Below are positions 17,520-26,757 of a stretch of DNA of 64,000 nt, in pieces (position 1 is the first letter of the stretch; each line of letters starts with the position of its first letter). A program made the position numbers and the translations under genes. The notes under the pieces were generated by a model, which saw only the letters and a program-made list of their open reading frames with translations, searched no databases and had not been told where the DNA came from. This DNA comes from Mycobacterium sp. E3198. Lineage in GTDB: Bacteria; Actinomycetota; Actinomycetes; Mycobacteriales; Mycobacteriaceae. The stretch covers positions 34,737-98,736 of the forward strand of contig NZ_LZIS01000027.1 in NCBI RefSeq assembly GCF_001667015.1, written 5' to 3'.

Positions 17520-19199
17520 CTACTCGACCCCGATCAGCAGGACGTCGCCGCGGTGGCCGGTGCGGTAGGTCATCAGCTCGGTGCCCGGGTGATGGTCGTG
17601 CACGTGGTCCTGCAGGATGTCGCCCACGGCGGCGGCCTCGTCCTCGTCCTCGATGCCCGCGCCGATCAACACGGTCACCAGGTCGCCGCCCGACGCCAGC
17701 AGCAGATCGAGCAGGCCGATCGCCGCCGCGGCCGCATCGGCGGCCACGATGAGCACCTCGTCGCCGGCGATGCCCAGGCCGTCGCCCGGCTGGCAGCGGC
17801 CGGCCCACGTCAGCGCGCTCCCCGTCGCGATGCGCACCGACCCGTGCCGGGACGCGCCGGCCGCGCGGGCCATGGTGAAGCCGTCGTCGACCGCCTGGCG
17901 TTCCGCCTCGTGCACGGCCAGGGCGGCCAGCCCCTGAACCATCGACCCGGTCGGGATCGGGACCACGTCGATGCCCCACCCGATGGCCGCCGTGCACCCG
18001 GCCACCAGCTCCTCGGCGGCCACATACCCGTTGGGCAGCACCATCACCTGGGCGGCGCCGGTGTCGACCACGGCCCGCACCAGCTGGTGGGCGCTGACGT
18101 TCGCGTCCGGGTCGGGCCGCAGCACGCAGGCGCCCTCGGCGGCGAACAGCTCGGCGGCGCCCTCGCCGTCGACGACGGCCAGCACGGCCCGTTCGCGCGT
18201 CCAGCCGCCCGCCGGCAGCCCGGCGGCTCCGGAGCTCAGCGCCGAGATGACGATCCGGCTGAGCCGCCCCGCGGCCAGGCCCGCCTCGACGGCGGCCCCG
18301 GCGTCGTCGGTGTGCACGTGCACGGAGTAGCTGTCGATCCGGGTGGATTCTTCCGCGGCGGCCTGCGCCAGCGCGACGGATTCCCCGAGTTCCTCGAGCC
18401 GATTGCGCAGCTGGTTGGCGGCGGCCTGCTCGCAGCCGTCCAGCCGGTACATCACCTCGAACTGGGGCCCCGGGCGTTCGGCGGGGGCTTGCGGCTCCGG
18501 GGCGCGCGGGGAAGGCTCGTAGACCGTGCGGGCGGGCGCCTGCCCACCGATGGTGCAACGCAGCGCGTCCAGCAGCACGAGCAGGCCGCGCGCGCCGGCG
18601 TCCACCGCGCCGGCGTCGGCCAGGACGTCGAGCTGCTCGGGGGTTTTTTCCAGCGCGACCACCGCGGCGTCGCCGGCGGCCGTGATCGCCGCGGACAGCC
18701 CGTCTTCGGCGCCTTTTTCGACGGCGTCGGCGGCGGCCCTCAACACCGAGACGATGGTGCCGGGCACCTCGTCGCCCCCCATGGAGGCGATGACGAGCTC
18801 GACGCCACGCTGCAGCCCGGCCCCGAGGACGGCCGCGTCCATGTGGCGCAGCTCACCGCCGGCGCTTACCGCCGCGGCCGCGGTGACATCGGCGATCCCC
18901 CGCAGGATCTGCGACAGGATCACCCCGGAATTGCCGCGGGCGCCGTTCAGCGCGCCGGAGGACAGGGCCGCCGCCACCCGGGCCACGCAGCCCTCGGCGG
19001 CGGCTCCCGCGTTCGCCTCCGCCAACGCCGAACGCATGGTGAACAGCATGTTCGCGCCGGTGTCGGAATCGGCGACCGGAAACACGTTGAGCCGGTTGAT
19101 CTCGTCGATGTGGGTGATCAAATCGCTGACGGCGGTGTGGGCCCAGTCCCGCAGGGTCGCCGCGCTCAGCAGCGCATCCGACGTGCCCAAGCGACCCAC
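17520..19199 (-). CDS. DAK2/DegV-type protein, FakA-like fatty acid kinase
   Basis: A 559-aa protein with an N-terminal DhaL/DAK2 ATP-binding domain (NVFPVADSDTGANM, acidic Mg-binding residues 44-46) and a long C-terminal DUF1949/YloV-like region. FakA proteins phosphorylate fatty acids held by DegV-like FakB partners. GTG 19199 follows GAGGGAG and is the best start. In H37Rv the locus is annotated as two pieces, Rv2974c and Rv2975c; here it is one intact gene. The position immediately upstream of recG is widespread in Gram-positive bacteria. Kinase function in mycobacteria is inferred. Confidence 0.85.
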   Translation of the reverse strand: MGRLGTSDALLSAATLRDWAHTAVSDLITHIDEINRLNVFPVADSDTGANMLFTMRSALAEANAGAAAEGCVARVAAALSSGALNGARGNSGVILSQILRGIADVTAAAAVSAGGELRHMDAAVLGAGLQRGVELVIASMGGDEVPGTIVSVLRAAADAVEKGAEDGLSAAITAAGDAAVVALEKTPEQLDVLADAGAVDAGARGLLVLLDALRCTIGGQAPARTVYEPSPRAPEPQAPAERPGPQFEVMYRLDGCEQAAANQLRNRLEELGESVALAQAAAEESTRIDSYSVHVHTDDAGAAVEAGLAAGRLSRIVISALSSGAAGLPAGGWTRERAVLAVVDGEGAAELFAAEGACVLRPDPDANVSAHQLVRAVVDTGAAQVMVLPNGYVAAEELVAGCTAAIGWGIDVVPIPTGSMVQGLAALAVHEAERQAVDDGFTMARAAGASRHGSVRIATGSALTWAGRCQPGDGLGIAGDEVLIVAADAAAAAIGLLDLLLASGGDLVTVLIGAGIEDEDEAAAVGDILQDHVHDHHPGTELMTYRTGHRGDVLLIGVE

Positions 19200-19371
19200 C
19201 TCCCTCGGAGCCTCCCGCGCCGGCCCCCGGTGGGCGCCAGCGTAGCCCGGCGACGACGCGCGCGGCGGCCGGCCACCGCGGCACACCCGCTGCCTGAGCG
19301 CACCGGCGCATTGAGCCTAGCCAGAGCTGGTGACAGCCCCGGGGCTACGCCGCCGGGGGGTGTGGATCGTT

Positions 19372-19401
19372 TTGGTGGTTGCCTATGTCAGTCGGTATCC
19401 T
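19372..19401 (+). promoter_or_regulatory. Probable rpmB promoter
   Basis: TTGGTG (19372-19377) and TATCCT (19396-19401) are spaced by 18 bp, about 70 bp before the rpmB start. The 273-bp gap between the divergent DAK2-like gene and rpmB shows no other gene. Confidence 0.45.
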
Positions 19402-19472
19402 GGGCTGGCCCGAGTCATTCCGGGCTGTCCCGGCCACCTGCCGGACCCCGAACCATTTGAGGAGCTTGAACC

Positions 19473-19667
19473 ATGGCCGCTGTGTGCGATATCTGCGGGA
19501 AAGGCCCCGGCTTCGGCAAGTCGGTGTCGCACTCCCACCGCCGCACCAGCCGCCGGTGGGACCCCAACGTCCAGACCGTGCACGTCGTGACCCGTCCCGG
19601 CGGCAACAGGCAGCGGCTGAACGTCTGCACGTCCTGCATCAAGGCCGGCAAGGTCGTCCGGGGCTAA
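19473..19667 (+). CDS. rpmB: 50S ribosomal protein L28 (zinc-ribbon form)
   Basis: A 64-aa basic protein. The N-terminal CDICGKGPGFG and C-terminal CTSCIKAGK supply Cys5, Cys8, Cys52 and Cys55, the four-cysteine (C+) zinc form of L28. The start follows GAGGAGCTTGAACC, a good ribosome binding site. Its placement beside the DAK2-like gene and recG, transcribed divergently, is conserved across actinobacteria and firmicutes. Mycobacteria also carry zinc-free L28 paralogues elsewhere. Confidence 0.95.
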   Translation: MAAVCDICGKGPGFGKSVSHSHRRTSRRWDPNVQTVHVVTRPGGNRQRLNVCTSCIKAGKVVRG

Positions 19668-19678
19668 CTCGCCGCGCG

Positions 19679-20500
19679 TCACATGACGACGTGACCGGCG
19701 TCCACCGGTATCGAAACGCCGGTGACGTATCGCGACCGCGGGCCCACGAGCCACAGCACCGCTTCGGTGACGTCGCGCGGCTCGACCAGCGGCACCCCGG
19801 GCAGCAGCGTCTGCGAGACGGCCGGGTTCGGGTTCTCCAACATCCGGTTCGCCACGAAGTCGTTCAGAATCATCGGCGTCGCGACCCCGCTGGGGTTGAC
19901 CGAGTTGACTCGAATCTTGTGCTGCGCATACGCGTTGGCCGCCGAGCGCATCAGCCCCACCACGGCGTGCTTGGAGGCGGCGTAGCCGAACATCGCCGCG
20001 CTGCCGTCACCGCCCTTGCCGGTCAGCCCCTGCGCCGAACTGACCAGCACAACCGAACCGCCCCGACCCTTGCGGATGATCGACGGCACCGTCGCCAGCA
20101 TCGTGTGCCATACGCCTTTGAGGTTCGTGTCGACGATCGTGTTGAACACCGGTTCTGAGTGGGTGTCGGTGTCGCCGATCGCCACCACCCCGGCGTTGGC
20201 GATGACGATGTCGATCTCGCCGAGCTCGTCGATCCCGGCCCGCACCCCGGCCTCCAGCTGTGCGAGGTCGCGCACGTCGGCGACGACGGGGACGACCTTG
20301 CGGCCCGCGTCGGCGACCAGCCGCGCGGTCTCGTCGAGGTCGGCTTTGGTGCCCAGCGGGTAGGGAATCGCGTCGATGTCGGCGCAGATGTCCACGGCGA
20401 TGATGTCGGCGCCCTGCTCGGCCAGCGCGACGGCGTGGCTGCGGCCCTGGCCGCGCGCGGCGCCGGTGATGACGGCGACGGTGTCGTCGAGTTCACCCAT
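19679..20500 (-). CDS. Mycofactocin-type short-chain dehydrogenase/reductase
   Basis: A 273-aa Rossmann-fold SDR. The glycine motif TGAARGQGRSHA (12-23) and an insertion after the second strand (DICADIDAIPYPLGTKADLDETARLV) are features of the mycofactocin-coupled SDR subfamily, whose NAD cofactor is held tightly and re-oxidised through mycofactocin. Catalytic Ser154/155, Tyr173 and Lys177 are present. It overlaps the upstream SDR by 8 nt. It belongs to an accessory module not found between rpmB and ung in H37Rv. The substrate, probably an alcohol or sterol-like molecule, is unknown. Confidence 0.86.
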   Translation of the reverse strand: MGELDDTVAVITGAARGQGRSHAVALAEQGADIIAVDICADIDAIPYPLGTKADLDETARLVADAGRKVVPVVADVRDLAQLEAGVRAGIDELGEIDIVIANAGVVAIGDTDTHSEPVFNTIVDTNLKGVWHTMLATVPSIIRKGRGGSVVLVSSAQGLTGKGGDGSAAMFGYAASKHAVVGLMRSAANAYAQHKIRVNSVNPSGVATPMILNDFVANRMLENPNPAVSQTLLPGVPLVEPRDVTEAVLWLVGPRSRYVTGVSIPVDAGHVVM

Positions 20501-21395
20501 GCGTGGGCACCTCCAGTTTCGTGCCGGTCTCCCGCTCGGCGAACGCGACGAGGCGGGCGGCGGCGTCGTAGTCGCACGCGAGCACCGAGCGGCCGATGAG
20601 TACCGGGCCGCCGCGCAGCCCCATCCTGCCGCTCACGCCGACATAGCTGCCCGGCGGCACCGGTTCGCTGATGCAGTACAGGGTGGGGGCGGCGCCCTCG
20701 TTGATGTCGTTGGCCAGCCGGTCGGCGACGATCTTGACCGCCTTGTGTGACAACGACATCAGCGGCGAATCGGACAGGTGCGACAGGTTCGACGCCACCC
20801 ACCCCGGGTGGGTGAGGTGGCTGACGATCGGCGATCCGGCGGCGCGCAGCCGGCGGTCCAGCTCGAGCCCCCACAACATCACCGCGAGCTTGGACTGGCC
20901 GTAGGCCCCCAGCCTCGTCCACTTGTGCCGGCGCAGGTGCGGGTCGTCGAGGCGCAACGCCGCGTGCCGGTGGGCGTCGGAGCCCACATTGATGATCTGC
21001 GTACGCACCCGGGGCAACAACAGGTTGGTCAGCGCGAACGGGCCGAGCAGGTTGGTGCCCAGCGTCATCTCGAAGCCGTCGACGGTGTCGGTGCGCCGAT
21101 CGGTCAGGGTGCCGGCGTTGTTGATCAGGATGTCGATGGGCCCGTCGATCAGATCGGGGAAGGCGCGCACCGAAGACAGGTCGGCGAGGTCGAGCTTCGC
21201 CACGGTGGTGGAGCCACCCATCTCGGCGGCGCGCCGCTCGCCGAGTTCCGTGTTGCGCACGGCCAGAACCACATGGGCGCCGGCGCGGGCGAGGGCGCGC
21301 GAGGTGCCCAACCCGACGCCGTTGGTGGCGCCGGTCACGATGATTCGTTTGCCGCTCAACTCGCCCAGCCGACTCGGCGTCCACGGTGACGTCAC
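20493..21395 (-). CDS. Short-chain dehydrogenase (retinol dehydrogenase/WW-oxidoreductase-like)
   Basis: A 300-aa SDR with TGATNGVGLG (21-30), NNAG, Ser139, Tyr165 and Lys169. The RxSDAHR and HPGWVASNL segments resemble retinol-dehydrogenase and protochlorophyllide-reductase-like SDRs, common in actinobacterial lipid catabolism. GTG 21395 is preferred over TTG 21404 because a -10-like TATTCT ends 8 nt upstream, suggesting a leaderless transcript. The 3' end overlaps the mycofactocin-type SDR, so the two are translated from one message. The substrate is unknown. Confidence 0.82.
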   Translation of the reverse strand: MTSPWTPSRLGELSGKRIIVTGATNGVGLGTSRALARAGAHVVLAVRNTELGERRAAEMGGSTTVAKLDLADLSSVRAFPDLIDGPIDILINNAGTLTDRRTDTVDGFEMTLGTNLLGPFALTNLLLPRVRTQIINVGSDAHRHAALRLDDPHLRRHKWTRLGAYGQSKLAVMLWGLELDRRLRAAGSPIVSHLTHPGWVASNLSHLSDSPLMSLSHKAVKIVADRLANDINEGAAPTLYCISEPVPPGSYVGVSGRMGLRGGPVLIGRSVLACDYDAAARLVAFAERETGTKLEVPTHG

Positions 21396-21447
21396 GGCGA
21401 CCAAGAATAGTGGGAGGTTCTATGTAAATGGGGGCAGGTCTGCCAAC

Positions 21448-21900
21448 ATGGTCGGCGTGGGCGACAGCGCGACGGAAATCAACAACCTGATTTACACCTA
21501 CGCTGAGCTCCTGGACCGCGGTGATCTGGACAGCGTGGCCCGGCTCTTCGAGTACGGCCGCATCTGCGGGGTGGAGAACGGCCCACCGGAGACGGTGTTC
21601 GCGGGGTCCGCCAGAGTGCGCGAGATGTACGACATGGCAACGCGCCTCTACGAGGACGGCACCCCCAAGACCAAGCACAACACCACCAACGTGCAGCTGC
21701 ACATCGACGACGCCGCGGGAACCGCACGCAGCACGTCGTACTACTGCGTCACCCAGGCCACCCCCGATCTGCCGCTCCAGGTGATCGTGACCGGGCACTA
21801 CAAGGACACCTTCCAACGGATCGACGGCGTCTGGCACTTCGAGAGCCGGACCATGTTCGTCGACCAGGTCGGCGACGTCAGCCAGCACCTGAAGTTCTGA
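21448..21900 (+). CDS. SnoaL/NTF2-like protein
   Basis: A 150-aa protein of the NTF2-like fold (cone-shaped alpha+beta barrel): INNLIYTYAELLDRGDLDSVARLF at the N-terminus and GHYKDTFQRIDGVWHFESR near the C-terminus. Members include ketosteroid isomerases, SnoaL cyclases and ring-hydroxylating dioxygenase small subunits; no specific catalytic set can be assigned here. The start ATG 21448 (or GTG 21457) is uncertain. It faces the two SDR genes across a short gap of about 50 bp and leads a tight operon with the sulfotransferase. Confidence 0.8.
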   Translation: MVGVGDSATEINNLIYTYAELLDRGDLDSVARLFEYGRICGVENGPPETVFAGSARVREMYDMATRLYEDGTPKTKHNTTNVQLHIDDAAGTARSTSYYCVTQATPDLPLQVIVTGHYKDTFQRIDGVWHFESRTMFVDQVGDVSQHLKF

Positions 21901-21903
21901 CCG

Positions 21904-23103
21904 GTGGGGCACCTCGACCCATTCGACCCCGCCGCCGTCATGGCCGACGCCCAACGCAAGGAATCGCTGGACGACTGGGGCCCCGGCGAGTTCGAACGCC
22001 CGCTGCGCGTGCTGCTGGCCGACTACGACCGCGCCGACCTCAACTCCATCGGAATCCACCTCCTGCGGTCGGGCATCGTGCACAGCCTGCGGATGCGGTT
22101 GCGGGCAGCCGAGTGGATCCGCCGCCACCCGGAGATCCTCGAGGAGCACATCACCGCGCCGGTCGTCGTCGTCGGGATGATGCGCAGCGGCACCACCCTG
22201 CTGCAGCGACTGCTGGCCGCCGACCCGCGCTTCGCCTGCGCCTACGGCTGGGAGGTGGTCGAGGTCGCGCCGCGACTGGACCACCCATTCGCCGGCGTCG
22301 ATCCGCGCATCGCCGTCAGCGAGGCGCGGGAGGCCAAGTCCCGCGAACTCGCGCCCGAGCTGTTCGCCATCCATCCGATGTACGCGCGCGAGGCCGAGGA
22401 GGAGATCGTCTTTTTGGCCGACGCGTTCCTGTCGCACGTCCCCGAGTCCGGGGCCCACCTACCGCATTATCGGTCCTGGCTCGACGAGCAGGATTTCTCG
22501 CCGGCCTACGACCACCTGCACCGCATGCTGCAATTCCTGCAGTGGCAGAAACGGCAAGGATTCTTCGGCGGCGGTCCGCCGCCGCGACGGTGGGTGCTCA
22601 AATCACCGGCGCACCTGGGCTATCTGGACGTGCTGCGCGCGCGGTTTCCCGACGCGCACATCGTCCACATGCATCGCGACCCGCGCGCCACGATCGCGTC
22701 GGGAGCCAGCCTGAATGCCACCCTGCACGCGATGCACGCCGACGCCGTCGACAAGCCCCGGGTGGGCGCGCAGTGGCTGGAGCGGATGGGCTGGACCAAT
22801 GACCGGGCGATGGCGCTGCGCGACACCTGGGCCGACCAGGCATCCCGGGTCACCGACATCGGCTTCGACGAGGCGGTGGCCGATCCGATCGGTCAGGTGG
22901 CCCGCGTCTACGACGCCGTCGGCCTGCCGCTCACCGCGCGGGCCGAAGAGGCGATGCGGCGCTGGCTCACCGACCGTCCCCGCGAGCTGCCGCGCCCGCC
23001 GTACGCCCTGGCGGACTTCGGCCTGCGCCCCGAGCAGGTCGACGAACGCTTCACGTTGTACGACAAACGTTTTGAGCAATACATAGGAGAACCGCATGGC
23101 TGA
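21904..23103 (+). CDS. PAPS-dependent sulfotransferase
   Basis: A 399-aa cytosolic sulfotransferase. The 5'-phosphosulfate loop GMMRSGTTLLQ (91-101) and the 3'-phosphate motif HRDPRATIASG (257-267) are both intact. Such enzymes move sulfate from PAPS to hydroxyls of lipids, sterols or sugars. The GTG start lies 3 bp after the NTF2-like stop, and the end overlaps the DUF1214 start by 8 nt, so translation is likely coupled. Mycobacteria encode many sulfotransferases of this type, most with unknown acceptors. Confidence 0.9.
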   Translation: MGHLDPFDPAAVMADAQRKESLDDWGPGEFERPLRVLLADYDRADLNSIGIHLLRSGIVHSLRMRLRAAEWIRRHPEILEEHITAPVVVVGMMRSGTTLLQRLLAADPRFACAYGWEVVEVAPRLDHPFAGVDPRIAVSEAREAKSRELAPELFAIHPMYAREAEEEIVFLADAFLSHVPESGAHLPHYRSWLDEQDFSPAYDHLHRMLQFLQWQKRQGFFGGGPPPRRWVLKSPAHLGYLDVLRARFPDAHIVHMHRDPRATIASGASLNATLHAMHADAVDKPRVGAQWLERMGWTNDRAMALRDTWADQASRVTDIGFDEAVADPIGQVARVYDAVGLPLTARAEEAMRRWLTDRPRELPRPPYALADFGLRPEQVDERFTLYDKRFEQYIGEPHG

Positions 23104-24340
23104 CGATCCCATCGCGACGACATCCCAACACGAACAGGAGCTGGCCTCCCTCGAGCTGATCGAGCACCCGGTCGTCAAGGCCGCCTACAAAACGGTGGCC
23201 GAGACGTGGCTGGGCCGCGCCAAGGCTTCCGACGCGATGCGCGAGCGGTTCGACGACGCGTACGCCGAAGTGATGTTCTCCGCCGCGGTGTGGTCGTCCA
23301 ACCAGGACAAGCTGCGGCCCAAGGTCAGCTGCATCACCCGGCTGGCGCATCCGGTGGGGGGCCGCCGCATCCCCGGATCACGCTGGGGCATCGACAATCC
23401 CGACAGCGTCTACCGGGTGATCCCGATCTCCGGCGACGAACGCTACGAGATCCACGGCCGGGTCGGCCGGCATCGCATGACCGAGAACTACTTCACGCTG
23501 TGGGACGCGCACATGGGCACCGTCGACGTGCTCAACGGCCGCACCATGGCGGTCGATCCCGACGGCAGCTTCACCATCACCGTCGACTCCGAGCCCGCGG
23601 GCGGGCGAAAAAACCACGTGCGGACCACCCCCGAGGCCCACGAGTTCTACATCCGGGACGTCTTGCTGGACTGGGCCCGCGATGACCCCAATTATTTTGA
23701 GGTGCAACGACTCGGCGGCCCATCGCGAGCGCCCGCACGCACGCGCGACGAGCAAGCCGAGGCGACCGCGGCGATGATGGCGTACTTCGCCGACTTCACC
23801 GGCAAGCTCAGCCACGGCGTGTACAAGATGCCGGCCAACCACTTCAACCTGGCGTGGTCGGCCGACAAGGCCGGCGCGATGCGCAACCAGGTCTACGTGA
23901 TGGGCCGCTTCGACCTCGCCCCGGACGAGGCGTTCGTCGTCGACCTCAACGACGGCGGCGCCGAATACTTCACGGTGCCGTTGAGCAACATCTGGGGCAC
24001 CACGCTGGACATCGTCGATGCCACCGGCAGCCTCAACAAGGCGCAGTCGGTTGCCAACCAGGACGGCACGTACACCTACGTGATCTCGCCGGTCGACCCG
24101 GGCGTGGCGAATTGGATCGACTCCGACGGGCTGGCCGAGGCCATCCTGACGTTGCGCATGGCGGAGTTCGGTGGGAACGGTCCGCGCGAGGATCTCGGCG
24201 CGACCGGGCGCGTGGTCAAGCTGGACCGGCTCGACACCGAGGTGCCCCACCTGCCGCGGGTGAGCGCGCAGGAGCGGGCGGCGCAACTCGCCGACCGGCG
24301 CGCGGCGTATCTGCGGCGCCTGCCGGAAGGAACGGCCTGA
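23096..24340 (+). CDS. DUF1214-domain protein
   Basis: A 414-aa protein. The C-terminal half (about 230-360) has the DUF1214 pattern (NQVYVMGRFDLAPDEAFV, LSNIWGTTLDIVDATGSLN, TYVISPVDPGVANWIDSDG). The N-terminal half contains the charged, aromatic-rich region seen in DUF1214/DUF1254 relatives. No signal peptide is evident. Its function is not established. Mycobacterial genomes often place such genes beside sulfotransferases and SDRs, as here (8-nt overlap upstream, 1-nt gap downstream). ATG 23096 follows AGGAGAAC. Confidence 0.78.
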   Translation: MADDPIATTSQHEQELASLELIEHPVVKAAYKTVAETWLGRAKASDAMRERFDDAYAEVMFSAAVWSSNQDKLRPKVSCITRLAHPVGGRRIPGSRWGIDNPDSVYRVIPISGDERYEIHGRVGRHRMTENYFTLWDAHMGTVDVLNGRTMAVDPDGSFTITVDSEPAGGRKNHVRTTPEAHEFYIRDVLLDWARDDPNYFEVQRLGGPSRAPARTRDEQAEATAAMMAYFADFTGKLSHGVYKMPANHFNLAWSADKAGAMRNQVYVMGRFDLAPDEAFVVDLNDGGAEYFTVPLSNIWGTTLDIVDATGSLNKAQSVANQDGTYTYVISPVDPGVANWIDSDGLAEAILTLRMAEFGGNGPREDLGATGRVVKLDRLDTEVPHLPRVSAQERAAQLADRRAAYLRRLPEGTA

Positions 24341-24341
24341 G

Positions 24342-25169
24342 ATGGCGCGCTGGCTCGTCACCGGGTGCTCGACCGGCTTCGGCCGCGAAATCGCACGCGC
24401 CGCACTGGAAGCCGGCCACAGCGTGGTGGTCACCGCGCGCCGGGCCGAGGCGGTGCGGGATCTGGCCGACGAGTTCGGCGATCGCGCCGTGGCCGTCGCG
24501 CTCGACGTGACCGACGCCGCCCAGATCGCGGCCGCGGTGTCGGCGGCCGACGACGCGTTCGGCGGCATCGACGTCCTGGTCAACAACGCCGGCCACGGCT
24601 ACCTGTCGGCGGTGGAAGAGGGCGAGGACGTCGAGGTGCGAAAGCTGTTCGACGTCAACTACTTCGGTGCCGTCGACATGATCAAGGCCGTGCTGCCCGC
24701 CATGCGTGCCCGCGGGTCGGGACACATCATCAACATGTCGTCGATGACCGGGCTGGTGGCCAACCCGCCCAACGCCTACTACTCGTCAACCAAGTTCGCG
24801 CTGGAGGCGATCACCGAGGCGCTGGCCACCGAGGTGCGGCCGCTCGGCATCAAGGTGACCGCCATCGAGCCGGGCGCCTTCCGCACCGACTGGGCGACGC
24901 GGTCGATGAAGGAGTCGGGCACCCCGATCGCCGACTACTCGGATGTGGCGGCGCGCAAGGACTTGATCAAGCAATTCGCCGATCATCTGCCGGGTGACCC
25001 CCGCAAGGTCGCCGAGGCCGTGCTCATGGTCACCAAGCTCGACGACCCGCCGCTGCGCCTGCTGCTGGGCCGCGACGTTCTCAAGGCGATGCGCGACAAG
25101 ATCGCCGCGACGTCGGCGTCGATCGAACAATGGAAGGCCGTCACCAAAGACGTCAACTTCCCCGCTTAG
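24342..25169 (+). CDS. Short-chain dehydrogenase/reductase
   Basis: A 275-aa classical SDR: TGCSTGFG (7-14), NNAG (81-84), the Ser133/Ser134 region, and Tyr147-Lys151 in YYSSTK. The N-terminus RWLVTGCSTGFGR is typical of oxidoreductases related to 3-ketoacyl and retinol reductases. It is the last gene of the plus-strand operon with NTF2-like, sulfotransferase and DUF1214 genes. Its stop overlaps the stop of the convergent MDR gene by 3 bases (TTAG), leaving no room for a separate terminator. The substrate is unknown. Confidence 0.87.
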   Translation: MARWLVTGCSTGFGREIARAALEAGHSVVVTARRAEAVRDLADEFGDRAVAVALDVTDAAQIAAAVSAADDAFGGIDVLVNNAGHGYLSAVEEGEDVEVRKLFDVNYFGAVDMIKAVLPAMRARGSGHIINMSSMTGLVANPPNAYYSSTKFALEAITEALATEVRPLGIKVTAIEPGAFRTDWATRSMKESGTPIADYSDVAARKDLIKQFADHLPGDPRKVAEAVLMVTKLDDPPLRLLLGRDVLKAMRDKIAATSASIEQWKAVTKDVNFPA

Positions 25170-26077
25170 TCCCGGACGACGATGACCGTCTTGCCCGCGC
25201 GCCGGCCCGGTTGCCGCCCGCTCTCGAATGCCTCCCGGCCCTCCTGAAGGGGGAAGGTCCCGGCGATCTCCACGTGCAGCCGGCCGGAATCGACGAGCGC
25301 GGCCAGTTCGGTGAGCTGGTCGCGATTCGGCACGACGATGAAAAACGTTGCGGTCGCGCGGGGCTCCGACAGGGTGACCACGCGTCCACCGCGGCGCACC
25401 AATGCCAAGGACCGGTCCAAGGTCGCACCGCCAACAGTGTCGATGATGACGTCGTAGGGTCCGGTTTCCTCGAAAGCTTCGGTGCGCACGTCGATCACCC
25501 GCTCGGCGCCGAACCCGCGCAACAGCTCGCCGGCGTCGCTGCGCACGGTCGCGGTGACGCGCGCGCCCAGCGTGGCCGCCAGCTGGACCGTCAGGGCCCC
25601 GACTCCACCGGCCCCGCCGTGCACCAGCACCTCCTCCCCGGGCCGCACGGCGGCATGGTCGACCAGGGCCTGCCACGCGGTGAGCCCGGCCAACGGCAGC
25701 GCGGCGGCGGCGACGTGGGAGGCGGTCGACGGCTTGGCGGCCAGATCGGCTGCCGGCGCCGCCACGAATTCGGCCGCCGCGCCATCACGGTCGAAGTCGA
25801 TCAGCCCGTAGACCTCGTCGCCGGGTGCCAAGCCCGTGACGCCCGGCCCGATCTCAGCGACCACGCCGGACACCTCGTGCGACGGGATCACCGGGATCCG
25901 GCTCGCGCCGTCGCGCGTCCAGGTCTCGTCCCACGTCAACTCGTCGAACGTGATGGCCGCCGCGTGCACCTCGATGAGGACCTCGCCGGCCCCGGGGGCC
26001 GGGACGGGCGCGCGCTCCACGACCAGCACCTCGGGGCCGCCCCGGCGATGCGCGCGCAGCGCCGTCATCTCGGTCAC
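25166..26077 (-). CDS. MDR-family NADP-dependent oxidoreductase (quinone reductase-like)
   Basis: A 303-aa zinc-free medium-chain dehydrogenase. A GroES-like N-terminal half ([27 protein letters not shown]) precedes the nucleotide-binding motif [16 protein letters not shown]. Zinc-ligand cysteines are absent, as in quinone reductases. GTG 26077 is chosen because GGAAG lies 7 nt upstream and the codon overlaps the ung stop as GTGA; ATG 26068 is an alternative. It follows ung in the same direction and converges on the accessory SDR operon. The substrate is unknown. Confidence 0.85.
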   Translation of the reverse strand: MTEMTALRAHRRGGPEVLVVERAPVPAPGAGEVLIEVHAAAITFDELTWDETWTRDGASRIPVIPSHEVSGVVAEIGPGVTGLAPGDEVYGLIDFDRDGAAAEFVAAPAADLAAKPSTASHVAAAALPLAGLTAWQALVDHAAVRPGEEVLVHGGAGGVGALTVQLAATLGARVTATVRSDAGELLRGFGAERVIDVRTEAFEETGPYDVIIDTVGGATLDRSLALVRRGGRVVTLSEPRATATFFIVVPNRDQLTELAALVDSGRLHVEIAGTFPLQEGREAFESGRQPGRRAGKTVIVVRD

Positions 26078-26757
26078 GGCAGCTTCCAATCGATCGGGTC
26101 GGCGCCCATCCCGGCGAGCAGCTCGTTGGCGCGGCTGAACGGGCGCGAGCCGAAGAACCCGCGGGACGCCGACAGCGGTGAGGGGTGTGGCGACTCGATC
26201 GCGACGCAGTCACCTTCGGCCAGCATCGGCTTGAGGGTGGACGCGTCGCGGCCCCACAGGATCGCCACCATCGGCTGCGAGCGTGCGACCAGCGCGCGGA
26301 TGGCGCACTCGGTGACCGCTTCCCACCCCTTGCCCCGGTGCGACGCCGGGTTGCTCGGGCGCACCGTGAGCACCCTGTTCAACAGCATCACCCCGCGCTG
26401 CGCCCAGGGCGTCAGGTCGCCGCACGAGGGAGGCGGGTAGCCGAGATCCGAGCTGTACTCGCCGAAGATGTTTTCCAGGCTGCGCGGCAGCGGGCGCACG
26501 TCCGGGGCCACCGAGAAGCTCAGGCCCACGGCGTGCCCGGGCGTCGGGTAGGGATCTTGCCCGACGATCAAAACCCGTACCTCGTCGAACGGAAAGGTGA
26601 AGGCGCGCAACACGTTTGGTCCCGCCGGCAGGTACTGGCGCCCGGCCGCGATCTCGGCCCGCAGGAACTGGCCCAGCTGGGCGACCTGCTCGGTCACCGG
26701 CGCCAGCGCCGCCGCCCAGCCCGGCTCGACGAGCTCGCCCAGCGGGCGCGCGGTCAC
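26074..26757 (-). CDS. ung: Uracil-DNA glycosylase
   Basis: A 227-aa family 1 uracil-DNA glycosylase that removes uracil from deaminated cytosine or misincorporated dUMP. The water-activating motif GQDPYP (66-71, Asp68) and the DNA-intercalation motif HPSPLS (191-196) are intact. GTG 26757 overlaps the DUF1330 stop as GTGA and gives exactly the M. tuberculosis length (Rv2976c, 227 aa). Longer upstream readings are spurious. Confidence 0.96.
   Translation of the reverse strand: MTARPLGELVEPGWAAALAPVTEQVAQLGQFLRAEIAAGRQYLPAGPNVLRAFTFPFDEVRVLIVGQDPYPTPGHAVGLSFSVAPDVRPLPRSLENIFGEYSSDLGYPPPSCGDLTPWAQRGVMLLNRVLTVRPSNPASHRGKGWEAVTECAIRALVARSQPMVAILWGRDASTLKPMLAEGDCVAIESPHPSPLSASRGFFGSRPFSRANELLAGMGADPIDWKLP

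Noticed and set aside
21405..21447. A KstR-like operator in the gap between the divergent SDR and NTF2-like genes
   Set aside because: No good match to the KstR or KstR2 palindromes could be found by eye, so steroid-regulon control is not claimed.
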